A DNA stretch of 64,000 nucleotides from positions 62,001-126,000 of the forward strand of contig NZ_BAABDH010000003.1 of NCBI RefSeq assembly GCF_039539525.1. The letters run 5' to 3'. This document shows positions 33,666-42,034 of this stretch, piece after piece. How positions within the stretch are numbered: position 1 is the first letter of the stretch; each line of letters starts with the position of its first letter. This DNA is from Hymenobacter algoricola. GTDB taxonomy: Bacteria > Bacteroidota > Bacteroidia > Cytophagales > Hymenobacteraceae. The notes under the pieces were generated by a model that saw only the letters and a program-made list of their open reading frames with translations, was not told where the DNA came from and made no database searches. The position numbers and the translations under genes were made by a program.

Positions 33666-34241
33666 ATGAAAACACCGGTTGCAGCAGTGTTAGCAGGAGT
33701 CCTGGGTCTGGCCGCCTGCACGGGACGCCACGTAGCGACAAGGACAGAAAACCCGCGTTTTATGACCACCGAGAAAGTTATCTACCGGGTGCGGGAGGAT
33801 ACCACAACGATGGAAAAGATGATAGCGTGGTACACCTTCTTCCTCAACGTGAAGCCTACCAAAGTGAACCTGACTGACCCGCCGTACTACGCCGTTTTTA
33901 AGACTGATAGTGGTGTAGTAGGGGGGCTGCTGGGCCGCACCAAGATCTGGCTGGTGGCTGATCCTACCGTGCCGCAGCTGACCAAGCCCGCCTTCCACTG
34001 GGAACTGCGCAATTCGGATGAAGTGAAGGCCAAGTATGAAGTGCTGAAGGCCCGGCAGGCTCGCTTTGCGAGTGAGCTCACCGTAATATCCCGCCTGCCA
34101 GCCGCCTCCGGCGGGGCCCGGTCGACCCGGCAAGCCGCGGCGGAAGTACAGGAGTTTGTGGTGCTGGACCCTTCGGGCAACAAAGTTGGAGTTATCAACA
34201 ATCCTATCTACACCCCGAAATCTATTGATCTTCCCAAGTAG
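33666..34241 (+). CDS. VOC-like lipoprotein, tandem paralogue 1
   Basis: 191 residues with a lipoprotein signal (MKTPVAAVLAGVLGLAAC, lipobox LAAC), so it is probably membrane-anchored outside the cytoplasm. The core reads VIYRVREDTTTMEKMIAWYTFFLNVKPTKVNL, YYAVFKTDSG, PAFHWELRNSDEVKAKYEVL and EFVVLDPSGNKVGVINNPIYTP. This is the layout of a vicinal-oxygen-chelate (glyoxalase/bleomycin-resistance) fold, whose last strand normally reads DPxGN. The usual metal His/Glu set is not evident, so ligand binding is likelier than catalysis. It shares the closing GVINNPIYTP with the next two genes. Confidence 0.75.
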   Translation: MKTPVAAVLAGVLGLAACTGRHVATRTENPRFMTTEKVIYRVREDTTTMEKMIAWYTFFLNVKPTKVNLTDPPYYAVFKTDSGVVGGLLGRTKIWLVADPTVPQLTKPAFHWELRNSDEVKAKYEVLKARQARFASELTVISRLPAASGGARSTRQAAAEVQEFVVLDPSGNKVGVINNPIYTPKSIDLPK

Positions 34242-34555
34242 CAAAGCCAGGGGCCTGGCCTTTGCCGGCAGCCGGTTGCGGTAGGCCCGGTGCCAGCCGC
34301 CCGGTTGCTGAGCGGAACAGCATACGCGGCCATTATTCATAATATATTATATATATTTATTATCTTGATCCTATTACACCTGCTTCAGCCAGCCAGTTTA
34401 CCCACAGGCGGAGCCCGCTACGGGGGCTGGGGCAGGTAGAAGAGAAGTTGAATCTGCTGCGGCCCTGCTAGCCGGGGCAGCCGCCCGGTGTCTCCTACCC
34501 GAAGGGTATCGGCTTTGCCGAGTCTTTGGTTCCTATTGCTCAAATCCTTAAGCCG
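34242..34555 (+). promoter_or_regulatory. Intergenic region with the second AT-rich promoter copy
   Basis: There is no gene in these 314 bases. An AT-rich tract (34337-34363) followed by CTTGATCCTATTAC (34364-34377) repeats the element upstream of paralogue 1. A leader of roughly 180 bases would follow before the ATG at 34556. Confidence 0.5.
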
Positions 34556-35119
34556 ATGAGAAATACCGCCGGGGTTCTCCTGCTGCTGATGTGCGCTGGT
34601 CTGAGCACCGCCGGCTACGGTCAGGCTGTGCCCGCCGCCGGCCCCGGCGGGCAGTTTGCCGCGCAGCGCACGGTGGTCTACCCTATCCGCGACGCCGCCG
34701 CCATCCAGACTGCCATCGACTGGTATTCCGCTTTCTTCTCGACCCTACCGACCAGAGTGGACCTGACGGCCGCGTACCCCTACGCCGTGTACACCATAGA
34801 CGGCGTGGAGGTACGGCTCGAAACCAGTCCGCAGTACCGGCAGCTGCGGGAAGCCGTGTTTTACTGGGTGCTGCCCACGCCCGCCGATGTGGAGCGCAAG
34901 TACGCCGCGCTGGATGCCAATCCCGCCAATAAGTTTGAACGGGGCCTGTTTCAGCGGGTGCGCCAGATTGATGACCGCCGGGCCAGCAGCTTCGTGCCCG
35001 GCGCGGCGGCCCCCGTGACGGCCGTGAAGGAGTTTGTGGTGCTGGACCCGGCCGGCAACCAGGTGGGCGTAATCAACAACCCGATTTATACCCCGCCGAC
35101 CACCGTAGCGGGAGAATAG
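34556..35119 (+). CDS. Secreted VOC-like protein, tandem paralogue 2
   Basis: The start at 34556 gives a signal peptide (MRNTAGVLLLLMCAGLSTAGYG); the in-frame ATG at 34526 would place ten extra residues before it. 187 residues. It matches paralogue 1 along its length: TVVYPIRDAAAIQTAIDWYSAFFSTLPTRVDL, YPYAVYTIDGVEVRLETS, AVFYWVLPTPADVERKYAALDA, EFVVLDPAGNQVGVINNPIYTP. There is no lipobox, so it is expected to be soluble in the periplasm or released. It lies 80 bases from paralogue 3. Confidence 0.72.
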   Translation: MRNTAGVLLLLMCAGLSTAGYGQAVPAAGPGGQFAAQRTVVYPIRDAAAIQTAIDWYSAFFSTLPTRVDLTAAYPYAVYTIDGVEVRLETSPQYRQLREAVFYWVLPTPADVERKYAALDANPANKFERGLFQRVRQIDDRRASSFVPGAAAPVTAVKEFVVLDPAGNQVGVINNPIYTPPTTVAGE

Positions 35120-35199
35120 CCGGCGCCGGACCGAAAGCGCGGAACCCACCCGGGGGGCCGGGCAGTAGCTGTCATCTGTTGTACCCTAACACCTTTTCT

Positions 35200-35682
35200 A
35201 TGAAAACCTCCCTTTTCAGTCCGCAGGAAACCCCGGCCGGCCGCCCTGATGCCGCCAGCCCCGATCAGTTGATGACTACTGCCCCGACCACGCAGAAAGC
35301 TGTTTTTTACTTCACCAGCAATCTTCAGTTTTCCCAGATCTGGTTCGAGGAGTTCTTTACTACCCGCTTCAGAGCTGGGTCGGGCGCCTCCGTTTACCCC
35401 TACCTGGTTGCCGAGGTGGATGAGGTAATCGTTTACCTCACTACGGACTGGCAGTACCGCAACCTGCAGCCCGATTTCTACTGGATGGTCCCCACCGTGG
35501 GCGACGTTGCGGCAATGCGGACGGCCGTGGCCAACCGCCCGGGCACTGCCCAGATTGAAATAGCACCCGAAAACGGTACTCTGGTCAGCCAGTTCGTGGC
35601 AGTGGACGACTTCGGCAACCGGCTCGGGGTTATTAACAACCCCATTTACACGCCGCATTTAGGAGAAAAGGCCGGCGCCTGA
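35200..35682 (+). CDS. VOC-like protein without signal peptide, tandem paralogue 3
   Basis: 160 residues from ATG 35200 (MKTSLFSPQETPAGRP). A TTG at 35179 is possible but unneeded. The core repeats the family pattern: AVFYFTSNLQFSQIWFEEFFTTRF, YPYLVAEVDEVIVYLTTDWQYRNLQPDFYWMVPTVGDVAAMRTAV, FVAVDDFGNRLGVINNPIYTP. It lacks an export signal, unlike the other two, so the set covers envelope and cytoplasm. The histidine kinase gene follows 102 bases on, on the same strand. Confidence 0.72.
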   Translation: MKTSLFSPQETPAGRPDAASPDQLMTTAPTTQKAVFYFTSNLQFSQIWFEEFFTTRFRAGSGASVYPYLVAEVDEVIVYLTTDWQYRNLQPDFYWMVPTVGDVAAMRTAVANRPGTAQIEIAPENGTLVSQFVAVDDFGNRLGVINNPIYTPHLGEKAGA

Positions 35683-35784
35683 ATGGTGGGCCTGCCCTTG
35701 CCAGCTCCTGTAACTGCACCTGGGAGCAAACCCGCCGGCGGAGCCTCCGCCGCTGCCCCAGCAACCGGTGCCGTTTTGTTCCCA

Positions 35785-37947
35785 ATGAAAAATTCCTGTG
35801 TGCTTCTGCTGCTCCTGCTCACGCTGAAGGTTTCGACCGGCCGGCCGGCATTCGCCCAGACCCGGCCGGCCGACAGCCTGCGCCGCCTGCTGAGCACCCA
35901 GCCCCGGGCCGATACCATGCGGGTGCGCCGCCTGCACGCGCTGATCAATGAGCTGGCCGCCAACAACACCCCGCAGGCCATTGGCCTGAGCAAGCAGGCA
36001 CTAACCCTCTCCCGCCGGCTGGCCGACACTGTGGGCATTGGCCGCAGCCTACTGTGGCTCAGCATCCTGCACCGGCGGCAGGAGCAGTTCGCCGCGGCCC
36101 GGCACTACACCATCCAGGCCCGGGAGCTGTTTGCCCGCAGCCACGACCGGCGGCGCGAAGCCCGGGCCTGCATGGAGCTGAGCCTTATTGACGTGCAGCA
36201 AAGTCAGTCGACCTCGGCGCTGGCGTGGGCGTTGCGGGGGCTGCCGCTGGCCGAGCAGGCCCAGGACGTGGGGCTGCAAGCCCAGCTCCGGGGTACCATC
36301 GGCAGCATCTACTACCAGATTGGCGACTACGCCAGCGCCCTGCCGATGCTGCGCACAGCCCTGCGCGACGGCCAGCAGCTGGGCGACCTGCAGGTGGTGT
36401 CGGCGGTCCTGAACAACCTGGCCAGCCTCTACCAGACCCAGCGCAAATGGAGCCAGGCCCGCCGCTACTACCAGCGGGCCGTGACGGTGAGCCGGCAGAT
36501 GGGCGACGTGCAGAATGAGATAAGCAATGAGATCGGGCTGGCGGAAGTGTACGCCGAGCAGGGCAACCAGACCCGGGCCTGGGAGCACAGCCAGCAGGCC
36601 CGCATCCTGATGCGCACCAGTGGCGACTACTACAACCTGCCCGCCGTGGAGCTGATGCTGGCCCGGGCGTTTTTGCTGAACCGGCAGCCCGACAGCGCCG
36701 TGGTGCTGGCCCAGCGCGGAATGCAGCTCAGCCAGATGACCCGCCGCAACGGCAGTATCAGCAACGCGGCCGACATTCTGGCCCAGGCCCATGCGGCACT
36801 GGGCGACTTCAAGGCGGCTTACGAGCACCAGCGGCTGTTTTCGAGCTACCAGGATACGCTGGCGGGCGAAACCACCCAGCGCCAGACCAGCGCCCTGCGC
36901 TACGGCTACGAGCTGGACAAGAAGCAGAACCAGATTGCGCTGCTCAACCAGACCCGGCAGCTACAGATCCAGAAAAGTGCCCGGCAGCGCCAGCAGTTGT
37001 ACGCCCTGCTGGCCGGCCTGGCGGGCACCGTGCTGCTGGCCGGCCTGCTGTGGCGCAACGTGTACATCAAGCAGCGCGCCAACCGCCACCTCAACGAGAA
37101 GAACGCCGAAATTGCCCGGCAGCGCGACGACCTGACCCGCGCGCTGGCCGAGCTCAAAGCCGCCCAGAACCAGCTGATTCAGCGCGAGAAGATGGCCAGC
37201 CTGGGGGAGCTGACGGCCGGCATTGCCCACGAAATTCAGAACCCCCTGAACTTCGTCAACAATTTCTCGGAGGTGAGCGTGGAGCTGGTAGAGGAATTTA
37301 TGGACGGCCCCTGGCAGCAGCTGCCCGAGGCGGAAAAAGCCTACGCCACCGAGCTGCTGGCCAGCCTGACCCAGAACCTGCAGAAGATAACCCAGCACGG
37401 GCACCGCGCCGACGGCATCGTGAAGGGCATGCTGCAGCACTCTCACGTCAGCTCCGGGGAGCGGGATGCCATTGACCTCAACGCCCTGGTAGCCGAGCAC
37501 CTGGCTATGGCTTACCAGGGCTTCCGGGCCCAGCACCACGACTTCAGCGCCACGCTCACCTCCAACCTGGATGCCCAGGTGCCGAAAGTGCTGCTCGTAC
37601 CGCAGGACGTGGGCCGGGTGCTGCTCAATCTGTTTGCCAATGCCTTCTACACGCTGCTGGAGCGCCTGAGCCGGGACGAGCCCGACTACGCGCCGGTTCT
37701 CACCGTGCTGACCAAGCGCCTGCCGGGCGAAGTGCAGATCCGGGTGCACGACAACGGGCTGGGCATGAGCGAAGAAATCCAGAGCAAGATCTTTCAGCCC
37801 TTCTTCACCACCAAGCCCCCCGGCGAAGGCACCGGGCTGGGGTTGTCGCTCAGCTATGATATCATTGTGAAAGGCCACGGCGGCACCCTGACCGTGAGCA
37901 GTCGGGAAGGCCAGGGCACGGAAGTGACCATCGGCCTGCCCTGCTGA
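35785..37947 (+). CDS. TPR-containing sensor histidine kinase
   Basis: The start at 35785 yields a signal peptide (NSCVLLLLLLTLKVSTGRPAFA); the frame extends up to 35683, right behind the VOC stop, but without an export signal at its N-terminus. 720 residues. The periplasmic part (30-390) is built of TPR repeats (LRGTIGSIYYQIGDYASALPML; LNNLASLYQTQRKWSQARRYYQRA). One membrane segment (YALLAGLAGTVLLAGLLW), a coiled coil, the H-box MASLGELTAGIAHEIQNPLNFVNN and an ATPase domain (NGLGMSEEIQ, TTKPPGEGTGLGLSLSYDII) follow. No response regulator is adjacent. Co-orientation with the VOC-like trio suggests, without proof, that these proteins feed or report to the sensor. Confidence 0.92.
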   Translation: MKNSCVLLLLLLTLKVSTGRPAFAQTRPADSLRRLLSTQPRADTMRVRRLHALINELAANNTPQAIGLSKQALTLSRRLADTVGIGRSLLWLSILHRRQEQFAAARHYTIQARELFARSHDRRREARACMELSLIDVQQSQSTSALAWALRGLPLAEQAQDVGLQAQLRGTIGSIYYQIGDYASALPMLRTALRDGQQLGDLQVVSAVLNNLASLYQTQRKWSQARRYYQRAVTVSRQMGDVQNEISNEIGLAEVYAEQGNQTRAWEHSQQARILMRTSGDYYNLPAVELMLARAFLLNRQPDSAVVLAQRGMQLSQMTRRNGSISNAADILAQAHAALGDFKAAYEHQRLFSSYQDTLAGETTQRQTSALRYGYELDKKQNQIALLNQTRQLQIQKSARQRQQLYALLAGLAGTVLLAGLLWRNVYIKQRANRHLNEKNAEIARQRDDLTRALAELKAAQNQLIQREKMASLGELTAGIAHEIQNPLNFVNNFSEVSVELVEEFMDGPWQQLPEAEKAYATELLASLTQNLQKITQHGHRADGIVKGMLQHSHVSSGERDAIDLNALVAEHLAMAYQGFRAQHHDFSATLTSNLDAQVPKVLLVPQDVGRVLLNLFANAFYTLLERLSRDEPDYAPVLTVLTKRLPGEVQIRVHDNGLGMSEEIQSKIFQPFFTTKPPGEGTGLGLSLSYDIIVKGHGGTLTVSSREGQGTEVTIGLPC

Positions 37948-38119
37948 AGCCCCGGCATCAGCCCTGAAAGCAGGGGCCGCACGCGGGCAGCGGCTCCGGT
38001 CCGAGTTAAACCCTGCCAAATTGCCGACCACTCTTACGGGTTTCCCGTTGTTAGGGCAATATTCCTCCCCCGCTGACGCTGCACTCCAGCTTTGTCGGCG
38101 GCCCAAGCCCTTCGACTCT

Positions 38120-38329
38120 ATGCCTACTCTCCGGTTCAAAACCAGCATCAACTGCGCCAACTGCCTGCGGGCCGTCACTCCTTTCCTCGATGCCGAGGCC
38201 AGCGTTGAGAAGTGGCAGGTTGATACCACCAACCCGGCCAAAATGCTGACTGTGGAAGGCCCCAATCCTATTCCCGAGCTCATCATGAAAGCCGTAGCCC
38301 AGGCCGGCTTCGACATTGAGCCCGCCTAG
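38120..38329 (+). CDS. Heavy-metal-associated (HMA) domain protein
   Basis: 69 residues from ATG 38120 (MPTLRFKTSINCANCLRAV). It is an isolated ferredoxin-like HMA domain with the metal-binding CxxC as CANC, and closes with ELIMKAVAQAGFDIEPA. Such proteins carry Cu(I) or similar soft metals to P-type ATPases or regulators; none is found nearby. The upstream in-frame start at 38021 adds low-complexity residues and is not favoured. A terminator follows at 38392-38430. Confidence 0.85.
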   Translation: MPTLRFKTSINCANCLRAVTPFLDAEASVEKWQVDTTNPAKMLTVEGPNPIPELIMKAVAQAGFDIEPA

Positions 38330-38391
38330 CAAGCCCGGCATGGCGAGGCCAAGGCAGTTTGTCCGCTGCCATGGACGCCACTCCTTTTCGG

Positions 38392-38430
38392 CCGAAAGCC
38401 CCGACGTATGCATACGGCGGGGCTTTTCGG
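38392..38430. terminator. Intrinsic terminator between HMA gene and purM
   Basis: A stem of about 12 bp (CCGAAAGCCCCG with CGGGGCTTTTCGG) surrounds a further palindrome GTATGCATAC. It lies between the rightward HMA gene and the leftward purM stop. Confidence 0.75.
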
Positions 38431-38493
38431 TTTAATGGGTTTTCGTTCCTGCGCAGGCCGGCTGGTTGAGGCCCCTGGTCCTGGCAAGGCCAG

Positions 38494-39591
38494 CTACTCG
38501 TAGCGCAGCTCCCCGGCGCCGACCGTCAGCCGGATGCCCGGCGCGGCGGTGATGCGGCCGGCTACCCGGGCCTGGTAGCCGTCGGCCTGCAGGTGGGCGG
38601 CCAGGGCGTCGGCGTGGTTTTCGTCGGTTACCAGCAGCATACCGTTGCCCATGTTCCAGTAGAGGTAGGCATCGACGGGGGTGATGCCGGCCAGCTCGGT
38701 GAGCTGCTGCATGGCGGGCAGCGGCTCGAACAGGTTGGTCAGCTCGGCGCCCAGGCCGTTTTTGAGGACGCGCTTGAAGTTATCGGCCAGGCCGCCGCCG
38801 GTAATGTGGGCCGCCGCGTGCAGCGGCAGGCCCGCATCGAGCACCCGCGCCACGCCGGGCGAGTAGATGAGCGAGGGCGCCAGCAGTACCTCGCCCCAGG
38901 TACGGCCCATTACGTCCGCGTCCGGCCCGTCATAAGGAGCCGTGTGCCAGGTGTCGCCAAACAGGTTCTGCAGGGTGCGGCGGGCCAGGGAAAAGCCGTT
39001 GGAGCGGAAGCTGGGCGAGCGAAGCGCCACCACGGCCATACCGGCGCGTACGGCCGCGCCGCTCAGTGGCCGCTCCAGACTCGGGTGCAGGCTGCCGATG
39101 GCCGTGGAGCACCAGTTGAAGTTCATCTTCGCGCCCGGCCAGCCGCCGATGCGGTTGCCCAGCTCGGCAATCTCGCCGCCCGTAATGGCCATTTCGGCGA
39201 AGTTGCAGGCGTCGTGCAGGCCGCGCATCAGCTCGTCAACTACGTCGTAGTCGAGCGTGTTCACGTCGATGATGTTCGAAAGGTTGGTGGGCACAAAGCC
39301 ACCCACGATGAGGTCGTCGGCGGTCATGGCCACCAGGTCATAGCCCAGGGTATCGAACCTGCCTACCCGCTCCGCCACCTCAATCTTGGTCCCGATGCCG
39401 TCGGAGGAGATGCCCAGCCGGGCGTTGCCGAAGCGGATTTCGTTGGCGAAGCCGCCTTCCAGATCCTGGGCCGCTTCGCCGGGCTTGCCGGCCCGGTTGG
39501 CGAAGGTCTTCTTCGACCAGCCGTAAGCGTTGCGGGAGCATTCGTTGCCGAGGTCGATATCGTAGCCGGCGGGTTTCTGGGAAGATGACAT
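38494..39591 (-). CDS. purM: Phosphoribosylformylglycinamidine cyclo-ligase (AIR synthetase)
   Basis: PurM closes FGAM to AIR with ATP. 365 residues, with the family pattern GYDIDLGNECSRNAYGWSKKTF, LGISSDGIGTKIEVAE, AMTADDLIVGGFVPTN, ITGGEIAELGNRI, FRSNGFSLARRTL, AHITGGGLADNFKRVL and YLYWNMGNGMLLV. It is the last gene of the leftward purine block. A palindromic element (39618-39717) fills the gap to purF. Confidence 0.96.
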   Translation of the reverse strand: MSSSQKPAGYDIDLGNECSRNAYGWSKKTFANRAGKPGEAAQDLEGGFANEIRFGNARLGISSDGIGTKIEVAERVGRFDTLGYDLVAMTADDLIVGGFVPTNLSNIIDVNTLDYDVVDELMRGLHDACNFAEMAITGGEIAELGNRIGGWPGAKMNFNWCSTAIGSLHPSLERPLSGAAVRAGMAVVALRSPSFRSNGFSLARRTLQNLFGDTWHTAPYDGPDADVMGRTWGEVLLAPSLIYSPGVARVLDAGLPLHAAAHITGGGLADNFKRVLKNGLGAELTNLFEPLPAMQQLTELAGITPVDAYLYWNMGNGMLLVTDENHADALAAHLQADGYQARVAGRITAAPGIRLTVGAGELRYE

Positions 39592-39617
39592 GCGTCGTAA
39601 GTATGTTTACTTTTTTG

Positions 39618-39717
39618 AACGTCATGCTGAGCTTGCCGAAGCATCTCGCGTGCTGACGTATGATTACTTTGGCAACACCAGCACGCGAGATGCCTCGGCT
39701 TCGCTCGGAATGACGTT
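39618..39717. repeat. Palindromic intergenic element, copy 2
   Basis: Imperfect arms of 38-39 nt (39618-39655 and 39679-39717) share AACGTCAT ends and the GCATCTCGCGTGCTG core with copy 1. It occupies the purF-purM gap, so the operon transcript would carry a strong hairpin there. Confidence 0.88.
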
Positions 39718-39739
39718 CTTTTTGGAGTTCAATTCCAAT

Positions 39740-41251
39740 TTAGTGCTCCGTGGGTTCCGGGGCTTTGGCGCTGACGGAGGGGACCACGTCGCCGCGGTCC
39801 TTCTTGTCTTTGGTGCGGTGGCTGGTACGCTCCTCCTGGATGTGGCGCAGGTACTTGGTCACGTCGCCGGTGGGGTAGTGGCCGGTGAAGCAGGCGAAGC
39901 AGCTGCCGCCGTTGCCCTTGTCCTCGGCAAACAGCTCCTGCAAATCCTCCACCGACTGATAAATCACCCGGTCGGCACCGATGTAGGCGCAGATTTCCTC
40001 CTCCGTGTGGTTAGCCGCAATCAAATCGGTACTCATGGCCATGTCGATGCCGTAGATGCAGGGGCTGACGATGGGCGGGGCGCTGGAAATGAAGTACACT
40101 TCCGACGCCCCGGCTTCGCGCAGAATCTGCACGATGCGCCGCGACGTGGTGCCGCGCACGATGCTGTCGTCGACTACGGCAATCTTCTTACCCTCCACGA
40201 ACTCGCGGATCGGGTTAAGCTTTTTCTTGACGATATCCTCCCGGCCCGCCTGGCTGCTCACGATAAAGGAGCGGCCCATGTGGTTGTTCTTCACCAGCGC
40301 CCGCCGGTAGGGCACGCCAATGGCTTCGGCCAGCCCGGACGCCGCGAAGTAGCCCGACGAAGGCACGTCAATCACCATATCGGGCTGAATACCCGACTCG
40401 ATAACCTTGCGGGCCAGCAGCTTACCCAGCCGCACCCGCTCCCGCGCCACCAGCCGGCCGTGAATCACGGAGTCTTCGCGGGCGAAGTAGATGTGCTCGA
40501 ACACGCAGAAGTTCTTCGGCTGCTTGTACGGATTCTTGTAGTGAACCTGGAAATCCTTGTCGATGAACACCGCCTGCCCCGGCCCCACGTTCTTGATGAA
40601 GTCGAAGCCGAGGTAGTCGAAGCAGGTACTTTCGGAGGCAAAGGCGTAGATGGGGCCTTTGGGCGTTTCGCGGCGGCCCAGCACCAGCGGCCGGATGCCC
40701 AGCGGGTCGTTGAAAGCCAGCAGACCGTGGCCGGCAATAACGGTGATGGTGGCATAGGCGCCTTTCACCAGCTCCTGGGTGGTTTCCACGGCGTCGAAGA
40801 TGTCGACCACCGAAATATGGTCGAGGTCCTTGAGGCGCAGCTCCGAGGCGAAGGTGTACATGATCAGCTCCAGGTCGTTGCTCGTCTTGGGCAGCACGTG
40901 GTACTTGTCGTGCAGGCGCTTGGCTACCTGGCGGAAGTTGATGACGTTGCCGTTGTGCACCATCGAGAGGCCAAACGGGTAGCTGGTGGTGAAGGGCTGG
41001 GCCAGCTCGGAGTCGCCGGAGCCCTGGGTGGTGTAGCGCGCGTGGCCGATGCCGATGTTGCCCTTGAGCTTCTTGAGCTGCTTGGGCTTGAAGACGTCAG
41101 AAATCAGGCCGTTGCCCTTGCAGAGGTGGAAGTTGTCGTCGAAGGTGGCAATGCCGGCGGCGTCCTGCCCGCGGTGCTGCAACGCGGTGAGGCCGAACAC
41201 GATGTCGTGGGCAACATCATCGGGACCGTAAAAACCTACTATTCCGCACAT
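39740..41251 (-). CDS. purF: Amidophosphoribosyltransferase
   Basis: PurF catalyses the first committed purine step, PRPP plus glutamine to phosphoribosylamine. 503 residues. The N-terminal nucleophile Cys2 (MCGIVGFYGP) and glutaminase motifs LQHRGQDAAGI and GIGHARYTTQG are present. The PRPP-binding loop is IAVVDDSIVRGTTSRRIVQILREAGASEVY. The C-terminal ~90 residues contain Cys-bearing segments (GGSCFACFTGHYPTGDVTKYL) and a polar tail. It follows purN in transcription order, with palindromic element copy 3 in between. Confidence 0.97.
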   Translation of the reverse strand: MCGIVGFYGPDDVAHDIVFGLTALQHRGQDAAGIATFDDNFHLCKGNGLISDVFKPKQLKKLKGNIGIGHARYTTQGSGDSELAQPFTTSYPFGLSMVHNGNVINFRQVAKRLHDKYHVLPKTSNDLELIMYTFASELRLKDLDHISVVDIFDAVETTQELVKGAYATITVIAGHGLLAFNDPLGIRPLVLGRRETPKGPIYAFASESTCFDYLGFDFIKNVGPGQAVFIDKDFQVHYKNPYKQPKNFCVFEHIYFAREDSVIHGRLVARERVRLGKLLARKVIESGIQPDMVIDVPSSGYFAASGLAEAIGVPYRRALVKNNHMGRSFIVSSQAGREDIVKKKLNPIREFVEGKKIAVVDDSIVRGTTSRRIVQILREAGASEVYFISSAPPIVSPCIYGIDMAMSTDLIAANHTEEEICAYIGADRVIYQSVEDLQELFAEDKGNGGSCFACFTGHYPTGDVTKYLRHIQEERTSHRTKDKKDRGDVVPSVSAKAPEPTEH

Positions 41252-41284
41252 GGCACTGGGGTGGTTACAGGGTAAAATTCAAAA

Positions 41285-41380
41285 ACGGCAGGCTGAGCTT
41301 GTCGAAGCATCTAGCCCGCTGCCGCAGGAGTACTAAGCAGACGACTGCCCGCGAGATGCCTCGGCAGGCTCAGCATGACG
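41285..41380. repeat. Palindromic intergenic element, copy 3, overlapping the purN 3' end
   Basis: Divergent arms (GGCAGGCTGAGCTTGTCGAAGC near 41288, and GAGATGCCTCGGCAGGCTCAGC ending near 41375) mark it as the same family as 17917-18005 and 39618-39717. Its right arm encodes the last purN residues (RHAEPAEASRGQSSA) and stop. Confidence 0.82.
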
Positions 41381-42034
41381 TTCTTTTTCAATCAATTCCG
41401 CCAGCGTAGCCGCGTACAGCTGGTGCTCCACGGCCAGGCCGCGACGCTCCACTTCAGCCAGCGTAGCTGCTCCGCGCAAATCCACGGCCTGCTGGGCGAG
41501 GATGGGTCCGGTGTCGAGTCCTTCGTCAACCAGATGCACGGTGATTTTGGTTTCCGGCAGCTGGTTGTCGAAGGCCCACTCGTAGGCGTGCAGGCCCTGG
41601 TGCTGGTGGGTGTCGGCGGGGTGAATGTTGAGGATGCGCCCGGCAAAGGCCCGAATGAACGTGGGCGACAGAATCCGCATGTAGCCCGCCAGCACGATGT
41701 AGTCGGGAGCGTAGCGGTTCAGCAGCTCCACCACTTCAGCATCAAACTCGGCCCGCTTCTTCCCCTGACTGGCCAGGCTGGCCGTGGCACAGCCCAGCGC
41801 CGCGGCCGTAGCGAGGCCGGGGGCGGCGGGTTTGTTGCTGAACACCACCGCTACCGCGGCCAGATCCTGCAATATTCCCTTCTGCACGGCCTCGACCAGC
41901 GCCACCATATTGGAGCCCCGCCCCGAAAGCAGAATAGCTACACGCGTAACCCCGCCCCCACCCCGAAAGGGAGGGGTGCCAGACGAAGAAACGTCAGAGG
42001 GTGGCGTTACGCTATGTTCCGCTTCCTTCTTCAC
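41333..42034 (-). CDS. purN: Phosphoribosylglycinamide formyltransferase with repeat-derived ends
   Basis: PurN transfers a formyl group from formyl-THF to GAR. The core (about 30-215) has VAILLSGRGSNMVALVEAV, NRYAPDYIVLAGYMRIL, NIHPADTHQHQGLHAYEWAF and ITVHLVDEGLDTGPIL. The catalytic Asn-His region is clear, although NIHPADT replaces the usual NIHPSLLP. Residues 1-30 (MKKEAEHSVTPPSDVSSS and on) come from a GC-rich repeat element, and the last ~14 from palindromic copy 3. No other start codon precedes the core, so the extension should be translated. The start overlaps the purD stop by 4 bases. Confidence 0.92.
   Translation of the reverse strand: MKKEAEHSVTPPSDVSSSGTPPFRGGGGVTRVAILLSGRGSNMVALVEAVQKGILQDLAAVAVVFSNKPAAPGLATAAALGCATASLASQGKKRAEFDAEVVELLNRYAPDYIVLAGYMRILSPTFIRAFAGRILNIHPADTHQHQGLHAYEWAFDNQLPETKITVHLVDEGLDTGPILAQQAVDLRGAATLAEVERRGLAVEHQLYAATLAELIEKERHAEPAEASRGQSSA
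41944..42012. repeat. GC-rich MITE-like element inside the purN 5' end
   Basis: It is bounded by GCGTAAC (41944-41950) and GTTACGC (42006-42012). It contains CCCCACCCCGAAAGGGAGGGG and AGACGAAGAAACGTCAGAGG, motifs shared with the purL element (47102-47186) and partly with the DUF559 cassette ends. It is read in frame as the purN N-terminal extension. Confidence 0.75.
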
